A stretch of 64,000 nt of DNA. Source: an uncultured Pelagibacteraceae bacterium. GTDB taxonomy: Bacteria; Pseudomonadota; Alphaproteobacteria; Pelagibacterales; Pelagibacteraceae. The DNA is taken from NCBI GenBank assembly GCA_902630925.1, contig CACOWO010000001.1, positions 85,856 through 149,855 on the forward strand, in the 5' to 3' direction. The position numbers and the translations under genes are program-made. The notes below the pieces were generated by a model. The model made no database searches. It was not told the DNA's origin and was given only the letters and a program-made list of their open reading frames with translations. Position 1 is the first letter of the stretch. The number at the start of each line of letters is the position of its first letter. This document shows, piece after piece, positions 10,425 to 21,713 of the stretch.

Positions 10425-11367
10425 ACTCAGATAAATATTTTTCAGCCTCAAGCGCAGACATACAGCCCATACCAGCAGCTGTAACAGCTTGTCTGAAAAT
10501 TTTGTCTTTTACATCTCCCGCTGCAAATACTCCCGGAATATTTGTAGCCGTCGAGTCCGGTTTAGTTATAAGGTATCCTTCTTTATCCATTTTTAATTGA
10601 TCTTTGAACAAAGATGTAGCTGGATCATGACCTATAGCAATAAATAAACCGTCAACTTTAAGATCTTTAACTTTATTATCTTTTACATTTTTAATTTTTA
10701 ATGCATTCACAGTTTTAGGCTCTTTTGTACCTAATACGTCTTCAACAACACTGTCCCAAATAATTTCTATTTTTTTGTTTGCTTTTAATTTTGCTTGAAG
10801 CATTTTTTCTGCTCTTAATTCATTTCTTCTATGAATTAGATAAACTTTTGAAGCAAACTTAGTTAGAAACATTGCTTCCTCAACAGCTGCGTTTCCTCCA
10901 CCAACTACAGCTACCTCTTTTTCTTTGAAGAAAAATCCGTCGCACGTAGCGCAAGCTGAAACTCCGAAACCCCTGAATTCTTGCTCAGACTTCAAATTTA
11001 ACCATCTAGCTTGTGCGCCTGTTGAAATTATGAAACTATCTGCAGTGTAAATTTGTCCGCTATCACCAGTTGCTGTGAAAGGTTTTTTCGTTAAATCAAC
11101 TTTACTTATGTGATCTTGTATCATTTCTGTCCCAACAGCTTCCGCTTGACCTTTCATTTCATCCATAAGCCAAGGACCTTGAATCACTTTTGCGTATCCA
11201 GGGTAATTCTCAACATCAGTTGTAGTGGTCAATTGTCCCCCAGGTTGAGAACCATGAACAAGTATTGGTTTAAGCATCGCTCTGGCCGCATAAATAGCTG
11301 CTGTATAGCCAGCAGGACCAGATCCAAGAATTAACACTTTTGTATGTTTTGTTGATTTATTATTCAT
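10417..11367 (-). CDS. trxB: Thioredoxin-disulfide reductase
   Basis: NADPH-dependent flavoenzyme that reduces thioredoxin. The FAD-binding start is VLILGSGPAGYTAAIYAARA, the redox-active disulfide is in SACATCDGFFF (about residues 135-142), the NADPH site is VAVVGGGNAAVEEA, and the FAD-closing block is GVFAAGDVKDKIFRQAVTAAG. The start chosen is MNNKSTKHTK at 11367; an in-frame ATG at 11409 would add 14 hydrophobic residues and run into the divergent gene at 11391. Length is 316 residues, normal for the family. Confidence 0.96.
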   Translation of the reverse strand: MNNKSTKHTKVLILGSGPAGYTAAIYAARAMLKPILVHGSQPGGQLTTTTDVENYPGYAKVIQGPWLMDEMKGQAEAVGTEMIQDHISKVDLTKKPFTATGDSGQIYTADSFIISTGAQARWLNLKSEQEFRGFGVSACATCDGFFFKEKEVAVVGGGNAAVEEAMFLTKFASKVYLIHRRNELRAEKMLQAKLKANKKIEIIWDSVVEDVLGTKEPKTVNALKIKNVKDNKVKDLKVDGLFIAIGHDPATSLFKDQLKMDKEGYLITKPDSTATNIPGVFAAGDVKDKIFRQAVTAAGMGCMSALEAEKYLSESN

Positions 11368-11390
11368 TATGTAGAGGTATATAGTAACTA

Positions 11391-12344
11391 ATGTTAGAAT
11401 TAAAAGCACTTCTTTTAACGCAAGGTATGCACGGTATGGTAAGCCAAGTAGAAGGATTGGCTAAAGCTTTGGGCCTAGATTACAAACACCAAAAAATTGA
11501 ATTAAAATCTTTTTGGAGTCTTATTCCACCACGAATCAGTCCGATTTCAGAAAACTTGGTAAAAAATAAATTTGTGTGTGATTGTAAAGTAATTATATCA
11601 TGTGGAAGAAAAAGTGTAATACCATCAATTGCATTAAAGAAAAGACTAGGAAACGAAATTTTCAACATTCATATACAAGATCCAAAAATATCATTCAAAC
11701 ATTTTGATCTTATAGTAAGCCCAGAGCACGATAATTTAAAAGGTGAAAATATAATTAATACTACTGGTGCAATTCATTATTTAACCAAAAAAGAAATTTT
11801 GGATAACGCTCAATATTTAGAATTAGAGAAAGACAAAAGAAGAGAATTTGTTGCTTTTATTATTGGAGGACCAAATAAATATTACAAATATTCTGAAAAA
11901 GAAATTCATCAACTTTTCAACAAAGTAAAAACTTTGTTCACTCCTGATAGATATAAGATAATTGTCATTCCCTCTTATCGAACACCTGAAAATATTTTAA
12001 AAATAGCCTTTAATACCTTCAATGAAGATCATCACGTTGTAAAAACTATTGACAAAAAAGCTTATCTTTCTGCATTAGCCATTTCCAATTATATTGTTGT
12101 TACGTGCGACTCTACGTCAATGATTTCAGAGGCAGCGATTACAGGGAAACCAGTTTACATTGCAATGATGAGGTCCTTAAAACCTGCTTGGAGGTTCAAA
12201 AAATTTTATTCACAATTAAGGGATTTAGGTATATCAAGAGAATTAGGCAATAGCGTTGAAAGTTGGAGTTACAATAAATTAAATGAAGTGACTAGAATAG
12301 CTCCAATTGTAAAAGCAAAAATGAAAAAAAATGGAATTATTTAA
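11391..12344 (+). CDS. ELM1-family protein (DUF1022)
   Basis: Protein of 317 residues matching the family named after plant mitochondrial fission factor ELM1, found widely in alphaproteobacteria. Readable hallmarks are the N-terminal LTQGMHGMVSQVEGLAKALG, ISCGRKSVIPSIALKKR, IHIQDPKISFKHFDLIVSPEHD, and VTCDSTSMISEAAITGKPVY. The last resembles the donor-binding region of GT-B glycosyltransferases, so a sugar-transfer role is plausible but not established. It diverges from trxB with only 23 bases between start codons and overlaps the next gene by 14 bases, implying co-expression with the oxygenase. Confidence 0.75.
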   Translation: MLELKALLLTQGMHGMVSQVEGLAKALGLDYKHQKIELKSFWSLIPPRISPISENLVKNKFVCDCKVIISCGRKSVIPSIALKKRLGNEIFNIHIQDPKISFKHFDLIVSPEHDNLKGENIINTTGAIHYLTKKEILDNAQYLELEKDKRREFVAFIIGGPNKYYKYSEKEIHQLFNKVKTLFTPDRYKIIVIPSYRTPENILKIAFNTFNEDHHVVKTIDKKAYLSALAISNYIVVTCDSTSMISEAAITGKPVYIAMMRSLKPAWRFKKFYSQLRDLGISRELGNSVESWSYNKLNEVTRIAPIVKAKMKKNGII

Positions 12345-12996
12345 ATCTTTAGAAAATAAAATAAAATTATTTAACGATCCCTTCAAACATTTTGAAATTA
12401 ACGAACCTTTAACGCAAAGTGCAATTGATGAAATTAGCAATGCTGAAATAGCTGATCCAAGAAAACAAAATTTAAACTACGATGGAACAAGAGCTCTTGA
12501 CGGTGGTGAAGGAGCGTTTAGAGCTGGAATTAAAGATGGTGGAAAAGCAAAAAAAATTAGGTGTTACGTAACTAAAGAAAACTCTAGTCAGTTTCCAAAC
12601 TTAACAAAATTTATTGAAGAATTAAGATCTCCTAAAGTTTATAAAAAAATTGGATTATTAATTGGAAAAGATTTGAATAATTCTTATGTAAGACTAGAGG
12701 TGATTTGTGACCGAGAGGGATTTTGGCTTAAACCTCATTGTGATATTGAGGAGAAATTAATGTCTTCAATTGTATTTGTTAATTTACATAATGAGTCGGA
12801 AAATTTAGGAACAGATTTTTACGATGCAAATTTAAATAAAGTTAAAACAGTACCTTATAAACATAATTATGGATACTTCTTTACTAGTGGACCAAACACT
12901 TGGCATGGAATGGAAAAAAAAGAGATTAAAAAAGAGAGAAGATGTATTCAAATAAATTACGTTACCTTCGAAACTGATTGGAAAGTTAAAAGTTAG
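12331..12996 (+). CDS. 2-oxoglutarate/Fe(II)-dependent oxygenase
   Basis: Protein of 221 residues with the double-stranded beta-helix iron site: [13 protein letters not shown] gives the H-x-D pair (about residues 133-135), GPNTWHGM gives the distal histidine (about 192), and RRCIQINYV provides the arginine expected to bind 2-oxoglutarate. The substrate is unknown; relatives hydroxylate prolyl residues or small molecules. It overlaps the ELM1-family gene by 14 bases and ends four bases into the convergent carB gene. An operon of these two suggests a shared modification pathway, but nothing in the sequence identifies it. Confidence 0.75.
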   Translation: MELFKSLENKIKLFNDPFKHFEINEPLTQSAIDEISNAEIADPRKQNLNYDGTRALDGGEGAFRAGIKDGGKAKKIRCYVTKENSSQFPNLTKFIEELRSPKVYKKIGLLIGKDLNNSYVRLEVICDREGFWLKPHCDIEEKLMSSIVFVNLHNESENLGTDFYDANLNKVKTVPYKHNYGYFFTSGPNTWHGMEKKEIKKERRCIQINYVTFETDWKVKS

Positions 12997-15900
12997 AGAT
13001 CTTGTAAAGAAGTAACGCTGATATCTTTTAATTTAAGAGATTTAATACCTTCCAAACAAACCTTGGCTGTTGACATATTAGTGCAATATGGAACTTTGTT
13101 AGCTAACGTTGCTCTTCTTAAAGCTACCGCATCGCTTAACTGAGCTTCACTATTTCCGCCACCTGTATTAATAACTAATGCTATTTTTTTAGTATTTAGA
13201 ATGTCAACAATATGAGGAGACCCTTGATTTACTTTATTAATTTTTTTACACCTAATACCATGTTTGTTAATATAATCAGCAGTACCTCCAGTTCCACAAA
13301 GTTTAAAATTTAATTTAATTAATTGTTTTGCTAGTTGAACACCTTCCTCTTTATGACTATTTTTCAAAGAAATAAAAGCTAAGCCTTTTTTAGGAAGAGA
13401 GTTTGACGCTGCAATTTGGCTCTTCGCAAAAGCCATCCCAAAATTTTTATCAAAACCCATTACCTCACCTGTAGACTTCATTTCTGGACCAAGTAAAAGA
13501 TCGCTATTTGGGAATTTATTGAATGGAAATACTGCCTCTTTAACTGCAAACATATTTTTTGTTTTACTTTTTAAATTAAATTTAGTTAAATTTTCTCCGG
13601 CCATCACTCTTGAAGCAATCTTAGCAAGCGGTAGATTTTTTGCTTTTGAAACAAATGGAACGGTTCTACTTGCTCTTGGATTAACTTCAATTACATAAAT
13701 TTTGTCTTTTTTAATTGCATACTGAACATTCATAAAACCTTTGACTTTTAGAGCTAAAGCTAATTTTTTTGTTTGATTTTCAATTTCTTTAATCAAAAAA
13801 GGTTTTATTGATACCGGAGGCAGACTACATGCTGAATCACCAGAGTGTATTCCAGCTTCTTCAATATGCTGCATAATACCAGCTACAAAAACATTTTTAC
13901 CATCTGCTATCGCATCAACATCAACTTCCATTGCATTATCAATAAACTTATCAATTAAGATTGGATTTTTTTCGGCGACTTTAAATGCTTCTTTTACAAA
14001 GTTTTTGAGTTGGCTTTTTTCATGAACAATCTCCATTGCTCTTCCACCTAACACGTAAGACGGTCTTACCATTAAAGGCAAACCAATCTTGTCTGCAATT
14101 TTTACTGCTTGAGGAAAAGTTCTAGCTATACCGCTTTCAGCTTGATTTAAATTAAGTTTATTTAAAAGATCTCTAAATCTATCTCTATCCTCTGCTAGGT
14201 CAATTGAAGCATACTGTGTTCCTAGAATTGGAAGTTTATTTTCATTTAGAAATTTTGCGAGTCTAATAGGAGTTTGGCCGCCAAATTGAGTAATGACACC
14301 TTTTACATTACCTTTTGACTTCTCTCTATTTATAATATTGAAAACATATTCATCTATTAAAGGTTCAAAATATAATCTGTCGCTAGTATCATAATCTGTT
14401 GACACAGTTTCTGGATTACAATTCACCATGATAGTTTCATATTTAGCTTCCTTAAGAGCAAAACTAGCTTGGCAACAACAATAATCAAACTCTATTCCCT
14501 GACCAATTCTATTGGGCCCTCCGCCCAGAATTATAATTTTATCTCTGTTAGAGGGGTTAGCCTCACATTCTGAATTAAAGGAGAAATTTCTTTGATAAGT
14601 AGAATACATATATGGAGTGAATGATTTAAATTCTGCAGCACAAGTGTCAACTTTTTTATAAACTGGTAAAACTTTTAAAGCAGTTCTTTTTTTTCTAATT
14701 AAAGACTCTGAAGTATTCGTAAGTTCAGATAATTTTTTGTCAGAAAACCCTATCGACTTAATATAATTGAATTCATTGAAATTTTTTGGAATACCTTTTT
14801 TCTTTATTTTAATTTCATTCTCTATGATTTCTTTTATTTGATTTAAAAACCAAGGGTCAATTTTCGAAAGTTTATTTATCTCATTTAAATTTATTTTTTT
14901 TCTTATGGCCTCTCCAACAAGTAAAATCTTATTTGGTATATTTTCCTTAAGTTTTTTTCTAATTTTATTTTTATTCAAGTTAAATATTTGGTCTAATCCT
15001 GAGAAACCTGTTTCTAAAGAGACCAAGGCTTTTTGAAGAGACTCTTTAAAATTTCTTCCGATTGCCATTGCTTCTCCAACCGATTTCATTGATGTTCCTA
15101 AAATTGCAGCGGAAGAGGAGAATTTTTCAAAAGTAAATCTTGGAATTTTCGTTACTACATAGTCGATCGTAGGCTCAAAAGATGCGGGTGTTACCTTTGT
15201 AATTTCATTTTTTAATTCGTCTAGAGTGTATCCTACAGCTAACTTTGCTGCTACTTTTGCTATCGGAAACCCTGTGGCTTTAGAAGCTAGCGCTGATGAT
15301 CTTGAAACCCTAGGGTTCATCTCAATAATCACCATCCTTCCATTTTTTGGATTTATGGCAAATTGAACATTTGATCCCCCAGTTTCTACACCGATCTTTC
15401 TTAAGCAAGCTATAGAGGCGTTCCTCATAACTTGATACTCTTTATCTGTTAAAGTAAGTGCCGGTGCGATAGTAACTGAGTCCCCAGTATGAATACCCAT
15501 TGGATCTAAATTTTCTATTGAGCAAATGATTATGCAATTGTCATTTTTATCTCTGACAACTTCCATTTCAAATTCTTTCCAGCCTTCTAAACACTCTTCA
15601 ACTAATACTTGATCAACAGGAGACTCGTGAAGTCCGTTCTTTATTATTTTATAAAAATCTTTTTTATTTTTTGCTATACCGCCTCCTAAACCACCTAGAG
15701 TAAAAGCCGGTCTTATAATTGCTGGTAATCCAATTTGTTTTAATACCTTTGAAGATTGATTAAAATTATTTACTATTTTTGATTTAGGAAGATCTAGACC
15801 AATCTCAATCATATTTTTTCTGAACTTTTTTCTGTCTTCTGCATTGGATATAGCTTTAGAGTTAGCGCCTATGAGTTCAATTTTATATTTTTTTAGAATT

Positions 15901-16217
15901 CCTTTTTTTTCTGCTTCCATTGCTAAATTTAATGCAGTTTGACCACCCATAGTTGGCAAAATCGCATCAGGCTTTTCTTTGATAAGAATTTTTTCAAGAA
16001 CTTCTATTGTTATAGGCTCAATATAAGTTTTATCGGCGATATTTGGATCTGTCATAATCGTTGCAGGGTTCGAATTTACGAGAATTACTTTGAACCCTTC
16101 ATCTTTCAAAGCTTTACAAGCTTGAGTACCTGAGTAATCAAACTCACAAGCTTGCCCAATAATAATTGGACCCGCACCTACAACTAAAATTTTTTTAATA
16201 TCTTTTCTTTTTGGCAT
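12993..16217 (-). CDS. carB: Carbamoyl phosphate synthase, large subunit
   Basis: Ammonia-using synthetase subunit that makes carbamoyl phosphate for pyrimidines and arginine. The 1074-residue chain has two ATP-grasp halves: the N-terminal begins [25 protein letters not shown] and includes GGLGGG and [18 protein letters not shown]; the second begins [22 protein letters not shown] and includes [16 protein letters not shown]. The MGS-like allosteric domain closes the chain ([32 protein letters not shown] region). The start overlaps carA by 23 bases, indicating translational coupling of the two subunits. Confidence 0.98.
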   Translation of the reverse strand: MPKRKDIKKILVVGAGPIIIGQACEFDYSGTQACKALKDEGFKVILVNSNPATIMTDPNIADKTYIEPITIEVLEKILIKEKPDAILPTMGGQTALNLAMEAEKKGILKKYKIELIGANSKAISNAEDRKKFRKNMIEIGLDLPKSKIVNNFNQSSKVLKQIGLPAIIRPAFTLGGLGGGIAKNKKDFYKIIKNGLHESPVDQVLVEECLEGWKEFEMEVVRDKNDNCIIICSIENLDPMGIHTGDSVTIAPALTLTDKEYQVMRNASIACLRKIGVETGGSNVQFAINPKNGRMVIIEMNPRVSRSSALASKATGFPIAKVAAKLAVGYTLDELKNEITKVTPASFEPTIDYVVTKIPRFTFEKFSSSAAILGTSMKSVGEAMAIGRNFKESLQKALVSLETGFSGLDQIFNLNKNKIRKKLKENIPNKILLVGEAIRKKINLNEINKLSKIDPWFLNQIKEIIENEIKIKKKGIPKNFNEFNYIKSIGFSDKKLSELTNTSESLIRKKRTALKVLPVYKKVDTCAAEFKSFTPYMYSTYQRNFSFNSECEANPSNRDKIIILGGGPNRIGQGIEFDYCCCQASFALKEAKYETIMVNCNPETVSTDYDTSDRLYFEPLIDEYVFNIINREKSKGNVKGVITQFGGQTPIRLAKFLNENKLPILGTQYASIDLAEDRDRFRDLLNKLNLNQAESGIARTFPQAVKIADKIGLPLMVRPSYVLGGRAMEIVHEKSQLKNFVKEAFKVAEKNPILIDKFIDNAMEVDVDAIADGKNVFVAGIMQHIEEAGIHSGDSACSLPPVSIKPFLIKEIENQTKKLALALKVKGFMNVQYAIKKDKIYVIEVNPRASRTVPFVSKAKNLPLAKIASRVMAGENLTKFNLKSKTKNMFAVKEAVFPFNKFPNSDLLLGPEMKSTGEVMGFDKNFGMAFAKSQIAASNSLPKKGLAFISLKNSHKEEGVQLAKQLIKLNFKLCGTGGTADYINKHGIRCKKINKVNQGSPHIVDILNTKKIALVINTGGGNSEAQLSDAVALRRATLANKVPYCTNMSTAKVCLEGIKSLKLKDISVTSLQDL

Positions 16218-17403
16218 TTTTTTTCATACTCTTTACAAATTTATCAAATAAATAAACACTATCTTGAGGACCAGGATTAGACTCTGGATGGTATTGGACT
16301 GAGAAGACAGGTTTATTTTTTAATTCAATACCCTCAATACTATTGTCAAATAAAGACTGGTGAGTAATTCTTATGTTTTTAGGTAAACCTTTTTTTATTA
16401 CTTCAAATCCATGATTCTGACTTGTAATTTCAACATTTCCCTCAATTAAATTTTTAACAGGATGATTAGCTCCTCTATGGCCTAATTTCATTTTTTCTGT
16501 TTTAGCACCAAGCGCTAGCGCTAGCATTTGGTGCCCTAAACAGATTCCAAATAAAGGTAATCTTTTTTTAATTAAGTCCTGAATTATTGGTATGGCATAT
16601 TTTCCAGTAGCGGCTGGATCCCCAGGCCCGTTTGATAAAAATATCCCATTAGGTTTAAGTTCAAGGATGTCTTTTGCGGCCGTCTTACATGACACGATTG
16701 TAACTTTACAATTAAAATCTGAAAAATACCTTAAAATATTTTTTTTAATTCCATAATCTATTGCTACTACGTGTAATAACTTTTTTTTATTTTTTAAATA
16801 TCCACTTTCTTTTTTCCAAGTTTTATAATCTTGCCACAAATAATTCTTCTTAGTAGTAACCTGTTTTGCTAAATCTAAGTTTTTAAGACCACCCCATTTA
16901 TTAGTAATTCTAATTAGTTTTTTTATATTAAATATTTTTTTGTTGTAAAAAGATATGGTTCCCTTAGGTGCACCTTTATCTCTAATAAAGTTAGTTAAAT
17001 TTCTAGTATCAATACCAGTTATTCCTACTATTTTATTTTTTTGTAACCATTGATCCAAATGTTTTAAAGATCTGTAATTTGACGGGTTGGTTATTTCAGT
17101 GTTTATTATTACTCCTTTAGCCCATATTTTGTCAGACTCGTGATCCTCTTTATTTGTTCCTACGTTACCTACATGAGGAAAAGTAAAGTTAATAATTTGA
17201 TCTGCATATGAAGGATCCGAAATTATTTCTTGGTAACCAGTAATTGAGGTATTAAAGCATACTTCACCAGTTGCAGTGCCTTTGTATCCCAAACCTACAC
17301 CCTTAAAAAATTTTCCGTTTTGGAGGACTAAAATAGCATTGGAGTCGATCTTTTTAAGATTTTTTTTTGAGTTTATATTTTGAGCAATCTTCTTCAAATA
17401 CAA
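16195..17403 (-). CDS. carA: Carbamoyl phosphate synthase, small (glutaminase) subunit
   Basis: Subunit of 402 residues that hydrolyses glutamine and channels ammonia to CarB. The N-terminal CPSase domain contains [26 protein letters not shown]; the C-terminal class I glutamine amidotransferase has the nucleophile in [15 protein letters not shown] and the His-Glu pair in [12 protein letters not shown]. The start is a TTG at 17403 with another TTG two codons later; no ATG is available before the conserved [14 protein letters not shown]. The first 20 residues are lysine-rich. A 123-base gap separates it from the divergent yqeY gene and must hold both promoters. Confidence 0.96.
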   Translation of the reverse strand: MYLKKIAQNINSKKNLKKIDSNAILVLQNGKFFKGVGLGYKGTATGEVCFNTSITGYQEIISDPSYADQIINFTFPHVGNVGTNKEDHESDKIWAKGVIINTEITNPSNYRSLKHLDQWLQKNKIVGITGIDTRNLTNFIRDKGAPKGTISFYNKKIFNIKKLIRITNKWGGLKNLDLAKQVTTKKNYLWQDYKTWKKESGYLKNKKKLLHVVAIDYGIKKNILRYFSDFNCKVTIVSCKTAAKDILELKPNGIFLSNGPGDPAATGKYAIPIIQDLIKKRLPLFGICLGHQMLALALGAKTEKMKLGHRGANHPVKNLIEGNVEITSQNHGFEVIKKGLPKNIRITHQSLFDNSIEGIELKNKPVFSVQYHPESNPGPQDSVYLFDKFVKSMKKNAKKKRY

Positions 17404-17526
17404 CTCATGAGTTAAAGTAAAAAACTTATAAACATGATTTTGCGCAACATATGAAATAGTAAGAAAATCGTCAAGAAAGTTCTTTTTATTTTAGATAAGA
17501 ATTGTGATTAAAATAATTTTTAAATC

Positions 17527-17982
17527 ATGTCTTTAAAAAAGCAGATCGAGGAAAAACTTAATGAGGCACTCAAGACAAAGGATAAAAATACTTATCCGAC
17601 CCTTAGGCTAGTGGTTTCAGCCATAAAAGATGCAGAGATTGCCTCACGGACAAAAGGTCAAAAAGCAATGTCCGACAGTGATATAACGGCTATTTTGAAA
17701 AAAATGATTAAACAGAGAAATGAGTCCTGTGAGGTTTACAAAAAAGCAGCACGTAATGAGCTTCTAGAAAATGAGGAAAAGGAAATTAGAGTAATAAGTG
17801 CTTTTTTACCTAAACAACTGAGCGATGAAGAAACAAAAAAATTATGTCAGGATGCTATTAAATCTTCAGGAGCATCCTCTATGAAAGACATGGGAAAAGT
17901 CATGGGAGTACTAAAATCAAAACATGCAGACAATCTTGACTTTTCTAAAGTAAGCTCAATTATCAAAGAGCTCTTAAATTAA
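17527..17982 (+). CDS. yqeY: YqeY/GatB-like domain protein
   Basis: Protein of 151 residues of the YqeY family, related to the tRNA-binding C-terminal domain of GatB. The pattern LKKQIEEKLNEALKTKDK...LRLVVSAIKDAEI and the later SDSDITAILKKMIKQRNES and MKDMGKVMGVLK are characteristic. The function is not firmly known; a role around tRNA amidation is usually proposed. The gene ends immediately before the dnaG ATG. The yqeY-dnaG-rpoD order replaces the rpsU-dnaG-rpoD macromolecular synthesis operon of gammaproteobacteria. Confidence 0.88.
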   Translation: MSLKKQIEEKLNEALKTKDKNTYPTLRLVVSAIKDAEIASRTKGQKAMSDSDITAILKKMIKQRNESCEVYKKAARNELLENEEKEIRVISAFLPKQLSDEETKKLCQDAIKSSGASSMKDMGKVMGVLKSKHADNLDFSKVSSIIKELLN

Positions 17983-19770
17983 ATGAAGTATCCAAGAGAA
18001 TACCTAGATGAAATAAAATTAAGATTAAAAGTGTCCCAAGTGGTTGGAAAAACAGTTCAATTAAAAAAAAGGGGAAAAGAGTTTATTGGACTTTCACCTT
18101 TTAAGAACGAAAAAAGTCCCTCATTTACTGTTAACGACGAAAAAGAGTTTTATCATTGCTTTAGCAGTGGAGAGCACGGAAATATTTTTGATTTTTTAAT
18201 GAAAACGAAATCTATTGGTTTCGGCGAAGCTGTTAGAGCATTAGCATCCGAGGCAGGAATGCAACCTTATAGATTTTCTAATTTTGATCAAAAGAAAGAT
18301 CAAAGATTTCAAACTTATAAGAATATTTTTAAAGATTATTCAAATTATTTTCATCAACAGTTATTTAATTCAAACAATAAAGAGGCAAAGGAATATCTTT
18401 TTCAAAGAGGTTTGGAAAAAAATATAATCGAGGAGTTTAAATTAGGTTACGTGCCTTGGCAAAATAATTTTTATGAAGAATTATTAAATAAATATTCAGA
18501 GGACGAAATAAACCTAACAGGTTTATATTATAAAAATGACAAAACTGGTAAATTTATAGATAGATTTAATTCAAGGATAATATTTCCGGTTAACAATATT
18601 ACTGGTGATACGATTGCTTACGGGGGAAGGATTATTCGTGAAAGCAAGCTAGCAAAATATATAAACTCTCCAGAAACAGAATTTTATAAAAAAGGTAATA
18701 TGATTTTTAACTTAGATAAAGCAAAAGACTCCAGATCAAAGACTAATGAAGTGTTAATTGTTGAAGGATATATGGATGTAGTTACTGTTTACTCAACAGG
18801 AATTAAAAATGTGATTGCAAATTCTGGGACTGCTTTAACGGAAAGACAAATAAGTTTAATATGGAAATTTTTTTCAGATCCTATTATTTGTTTAGATGGT
18901 GATGAAAGTGGGCAAAAAGCTGCTCTAAGAATCGCAGAAAAATTATTTTCATTGATAAATGAAACAAATAAAATTTTTTTTTCTATTATGCCTGACGGAA
19001 CAGATCCGGATGATTATATTAAAAAGAATGGTAAAATTGGATTAATAAACTTATTAAAACGAAAAGAAATAATACAATCTTTTATATGGAATTATCATCT
19101 TAGTAAAATAGATCAATCAAATCCTTATGAAATTTCAAAATTTGAAAAAGAAATTAAGAATTTAACATATTCTATTAAAGACGAAACACTTAAAAAATAT
19201 GTCTTAGAGGATTTTCTAGAAAAAATAAAAAAACTTACTCCAATTCAATCAACGAAAAAAAATTATAAATATACACCTTATAAAAAAGAAAAAGATTATA
19301 GAGTTTTGAAAGAAACAAAAATCCTACATCAAAAAAAAGAGAACTTGTCTAAAATTCAAATTATTGAATTTTCTATTCTTTTTATAATTTTAAATTATAT
19401 TGAGTTAGCTTCAAAAAAGATAGAGGAATTGTCAAAAATAGAATTTCTTGCTGAAAATAATGAAGGATTGAAAAAAGAAATCATAAATTCTTTGGCAGAT
19501 GGAAATAGCATAGAAACTATTAGTTCAAAAATTCTTAATGTATACGAAAAAATTATTGATGAAATTAATGAAAATTCTAATATTCAAATAATTACAAAAA
19601 ATAAAACTGATCAGGATATTCTTGAATTACTAGATGAATTAATTTTGGATCACAGAGAACAAAGCAATTTAAGAAAAATAGAATCTTTAGAGCAAAAGTT
19701 AATAAACAATTTAGATGAAAACTCTTATTCAGAATTAATTAAGCTTAAAAGTCAATTAAATAGGGAATAA
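17983..19770 (+). CDS. dnaG: DNA primase with degenerate zinc ribbon
   Basis: Primase that makes RNA primers for replication, 595 residues. The order is zinc-ribbon-like region (about 34-70), primase N-terminal core, TOPRIM domain with VLIVEGYMDVVT and CLDGDESGQKAALR, and a long C-terminal helicase-interaction region. At the four expected CHC2 zinc positions the residues are S38, K41, C59 and S62, so three of four ligands are missing while the surrounding block (PFKNEKSPSFTVNDEKEFYHCF) is intact. The gene directly abuts yqeY and precedes rpoD by 53 bases. Confidence 0.95.
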   Translation: MKYPREYLDEIKLRLKVSQVVGKTVQLKKRGKEFIGLSPFKNEKSPSFTVNDEKEFYHCFSSGEHGNIFDFLMKTKSIGFGEAVRALASEAGMQPYRFSNFDQKKDQRFQTYKNIFKDYSNYFHQQLFNSNNKEAKEYLFQRGLEKNIIEEFKLGYVPWQNNFYEELLNKYSEDEINLTGLYYKNDKTGKFIDRFNSRIIFPVNNITGDTIAYGGRIIRESKLAKYINSPETEFYKKGNMIFNLDKAKDSRSKTNEVLIVEGYMDVVTVYSTGIKNVIANSGTALTERQISLIWKFFSDPIICLDGDESGQKAALRIAEKLFSLINETNKIFFSIMPDGTDPDDYIKKNGKIGLINLLKRKEIIQSFIWNYHLSKIDQSNPYEISKFEKEIKNLTYSIKDETLKKYVLEDFLEKIKKLTPIQSTKKNYKYTPYKKEKDYRVLKETKILHQKKENLSKIQIIEFSILFIILNYIELASKKIEELSKIEFLAENNEGLKKEIINSLADGNSIETISSKILNVYEKIIDEINENSNIQIITKNKTDQDILELLDELILDHREQSNLRKIESLEQKLINNLDENSYSELIKLKSQLNRE

Positions 19771-19823
19771 ATAAAGTATAGATTTTTTAAACTTAGTCAT
19801 TATATATAGTTCACAATTCAATT

Positions 19824-21686
19824 ATGGCTGAAAAACTAATAACCAAATCATTTGAAAGGCTTCTAGATAAAGGGAAACATAGAGGCTTTATAACTTATGA
19901 AGAACTTGGCAAATCATTAGGAAAAAGAAATAGCACCAATGAAAGTGTTGAACGCGCATTTATAATTTTAGTAGATGAAAAAATAACACTAGTAGAGAAA
20001 AAATCTCAGTTTCAGTCACATAAAAAGAAAGAAAACACATCTCAGACAGAGGAAAAAACTTCTGATAAAAGTGACGACCCAATTAGAATGTATCTTAGAG
20101 AGATGGGTGGAGTCGAACTCTTATCAAGAGAGGGCGAGATTGCAATTGCCAAGAGAATTGAAGCAGGAAAAGATGTGATGATTAATGCTCTTACTCAAAG
20201 TCCTATTGTAGGAAAAAAAATATTTGAATGGAAAGATCAAATAGAAAATCAACAAATGTTGGTTAGAGATATCATTGATATCGACTCTACTTACGAAGAT
20301 TTTGAAGCTTTAGAAAATGATGAAAATTTAAAAGCAGATAAAAAAATAAAGCAAAAGAAAGATAAAGATAAAAATGAAGAAACTGATAAAGAAGATAGTC
20401 CAAATAGTGATGATGATGAATTTAACGTTTCTCTTGCAAAAATGGAAGAGGAGATAAAACCAAAAATTATTAATATACTTGACTCCCTAAATAAAAATTA
20501 TTCAAAGCTTCAAAAATACCAAATTGAAAAATTAGAATGTTTATTGGCTTCAAAAGAACTTTCAATATCTAAAAACAAAAACTTCAAAAAAATTCAAGAA
20601 ATTTTAGTTGATAATTTTAAAAATTTACAATTAGCCCCTCATGTAGTTGAAGATTTAGTTCAATCACATTATAGAGAAAATAAAAAAATAGTATCTCTTG
20701 AAGGCGTTCTTTTAAGACTCGCCATGGACAACAAGATATCTCGAGAGGAATTTTTAAAATATTATGTTGGAAATGAAATTAATCCTAAGTTTGAGTCTTT
20801 CTTAAAAGAAAACCCGACTTGGAAAGCTTTTTTTAGGAAATACAAAAAAGATTTTTCTGAAATTAAAGATAGGTTGGTAGAATTTAGTAAAAAAATTGGA
20901 TTGTCAGTCGGTGAATTTAAAAAATTAGTAAGCAGAATACAAAAAGGTGAGAGAGAATCGAGAATAGCTAAAAAAGAAATGGTTGAGGCTAATTTAAGAT
21001 TAGTAATATCAATAGCAAAAAAATATACTAATCGCGGTCTTCAATTTTTAGATTTAATTCAAGAGGGAAATATAGGACTAATGAAAGCGGTAGATAAATT
21101 TGAATATAGAAGAGGATATAAATTTTCAACTTACGCAACCTGGTGGATCAGACAAGCAATAACAAGATCAATCGCAGATCAAGCTCGTACAATTAGAATT
21201 CCAGTTCATATGATAGAGACGATAAATAAAATTGTAAGAACTCAAAGACAGATTATGAGTGAATTTGGCAGAGAACCAACACCAGAGGAATTAGCTAAAA
21301 AATTAGCTATGCCTTTAGAAAAAGTGAGAAAAGTTTTAAAAATAGCTAAAGAACCAGTTTCGCTTGAGACACCAGTTGGTGATGAGGAAGACAGTAGTCT
21401 TGGTGATTTTATTGAAGATAAGAATGCATTACAACCTTTAGATACTGCTATCCAATCCAATCTTAGTGAGTCCACTACAAAAATACTGGCCTCATTAACT
21501 CCTCGAGAAGAAAGAGTATTAAGAATGCGTTTTGGAATAGGCATGAACACAGATCATACTTTAGAGGAAGTTGGGTTGCAATTTTCAGTTACGAGAGAGA
21601 GAATTAGACAAATTGAGGCAAAAGCTTTAAGAAAGCTAAAACACCCAAGTAGATCTAAACAGTTAAAAAGTTTCTTAGAAAAATAA
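19824..21686 (+). CDS. rpoD: RNA polymerase sigma factor RpoD (sigma-70)
   Basis: Primary sigma factor of 620 residues. Region 1.1 opens the protein ([25 protein letters not shown]), region 1.2 is [23 protein letters not shown], and the non-conserved region with an acidic, lysine-rich insert spans about 170-230. Region 2 is unmistakable ([48 protein letters not shown]), as are 3 and 4.2 ([27 protein letters not shown]). A TATATA near 19801 gives a possible short-leader promoter. The CAU tRNA gene follows 27 bases after the stop. Confidence 0.98.
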   Translation: MAEKLITKSFERLLDKGKHRGFITYEELGKSLGKRNSTNESVERAFIILVDEKITLVEKKSQFQSHKKKENTSQTEEKTSDKSDDPIRMYLREMGGVELLSREGEIAIAKRIEAGKDVMINALTQSPIVGKKIFEWKDQIENQQMLVRDIIDIDSTYEDFEALENDENLKADKKIKQKKDKDKNEETDKEDSPNSDDDEFNVSLAKMEEEIKPKIINILDSLNKNYSKLQKYQIEKLECLLASKELSISKNKNFKKIQEILVDNFKNLQLAPHVVEDLVQSHYRENKKIVSLEGVLLRLAMDNKISREEFLKYYVGNEINPKFESFLKENPTWKAFFRKYKKDFSEIKDRLVEFSKKIGLSVGEFKKLVSRIQKGERESRIAKKEMVEANLRLVISIAKKYTNRGLQFLDLIQEGNIGLMKAVDKFEYRRGYKFSTYATWWIRQAITRSIADQARTIRIPVHMIETINKIVRTQRQIMSEFGREPTPEELAKKLAMPLEKVRKVLKIAKEPVSLETPVGDEEDSSLGDFIEDKNALQPLDTAIQSNLSESTTKILASLTPREERVLRMRFGIGMNTDHTLEEVGLQFSVTRERIRQIEAKALRKLKHPSRSKQLKSFLEK

Positions 21687-21693
21687 TTAATTG

Positions 21694-21702
21694 TGATATA
21701 AC
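21694..21702 (+). promoter_or_regulatory. Extended -10 promoter of the CAU tRNA
   Basis: TGATATAAC is an extended -10 element (TG-n-TATAAC) ending 11 bases before the mature tRNA 5' end. The region 17 bases upstream lies at the end of rpoD and has no good -35 box, as is usual for extended -10 promoters. Readthrough from rpoD is the alternative. Confidence 0.35.
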
Positions 21703-21713
21703 AAAAGAGTATT

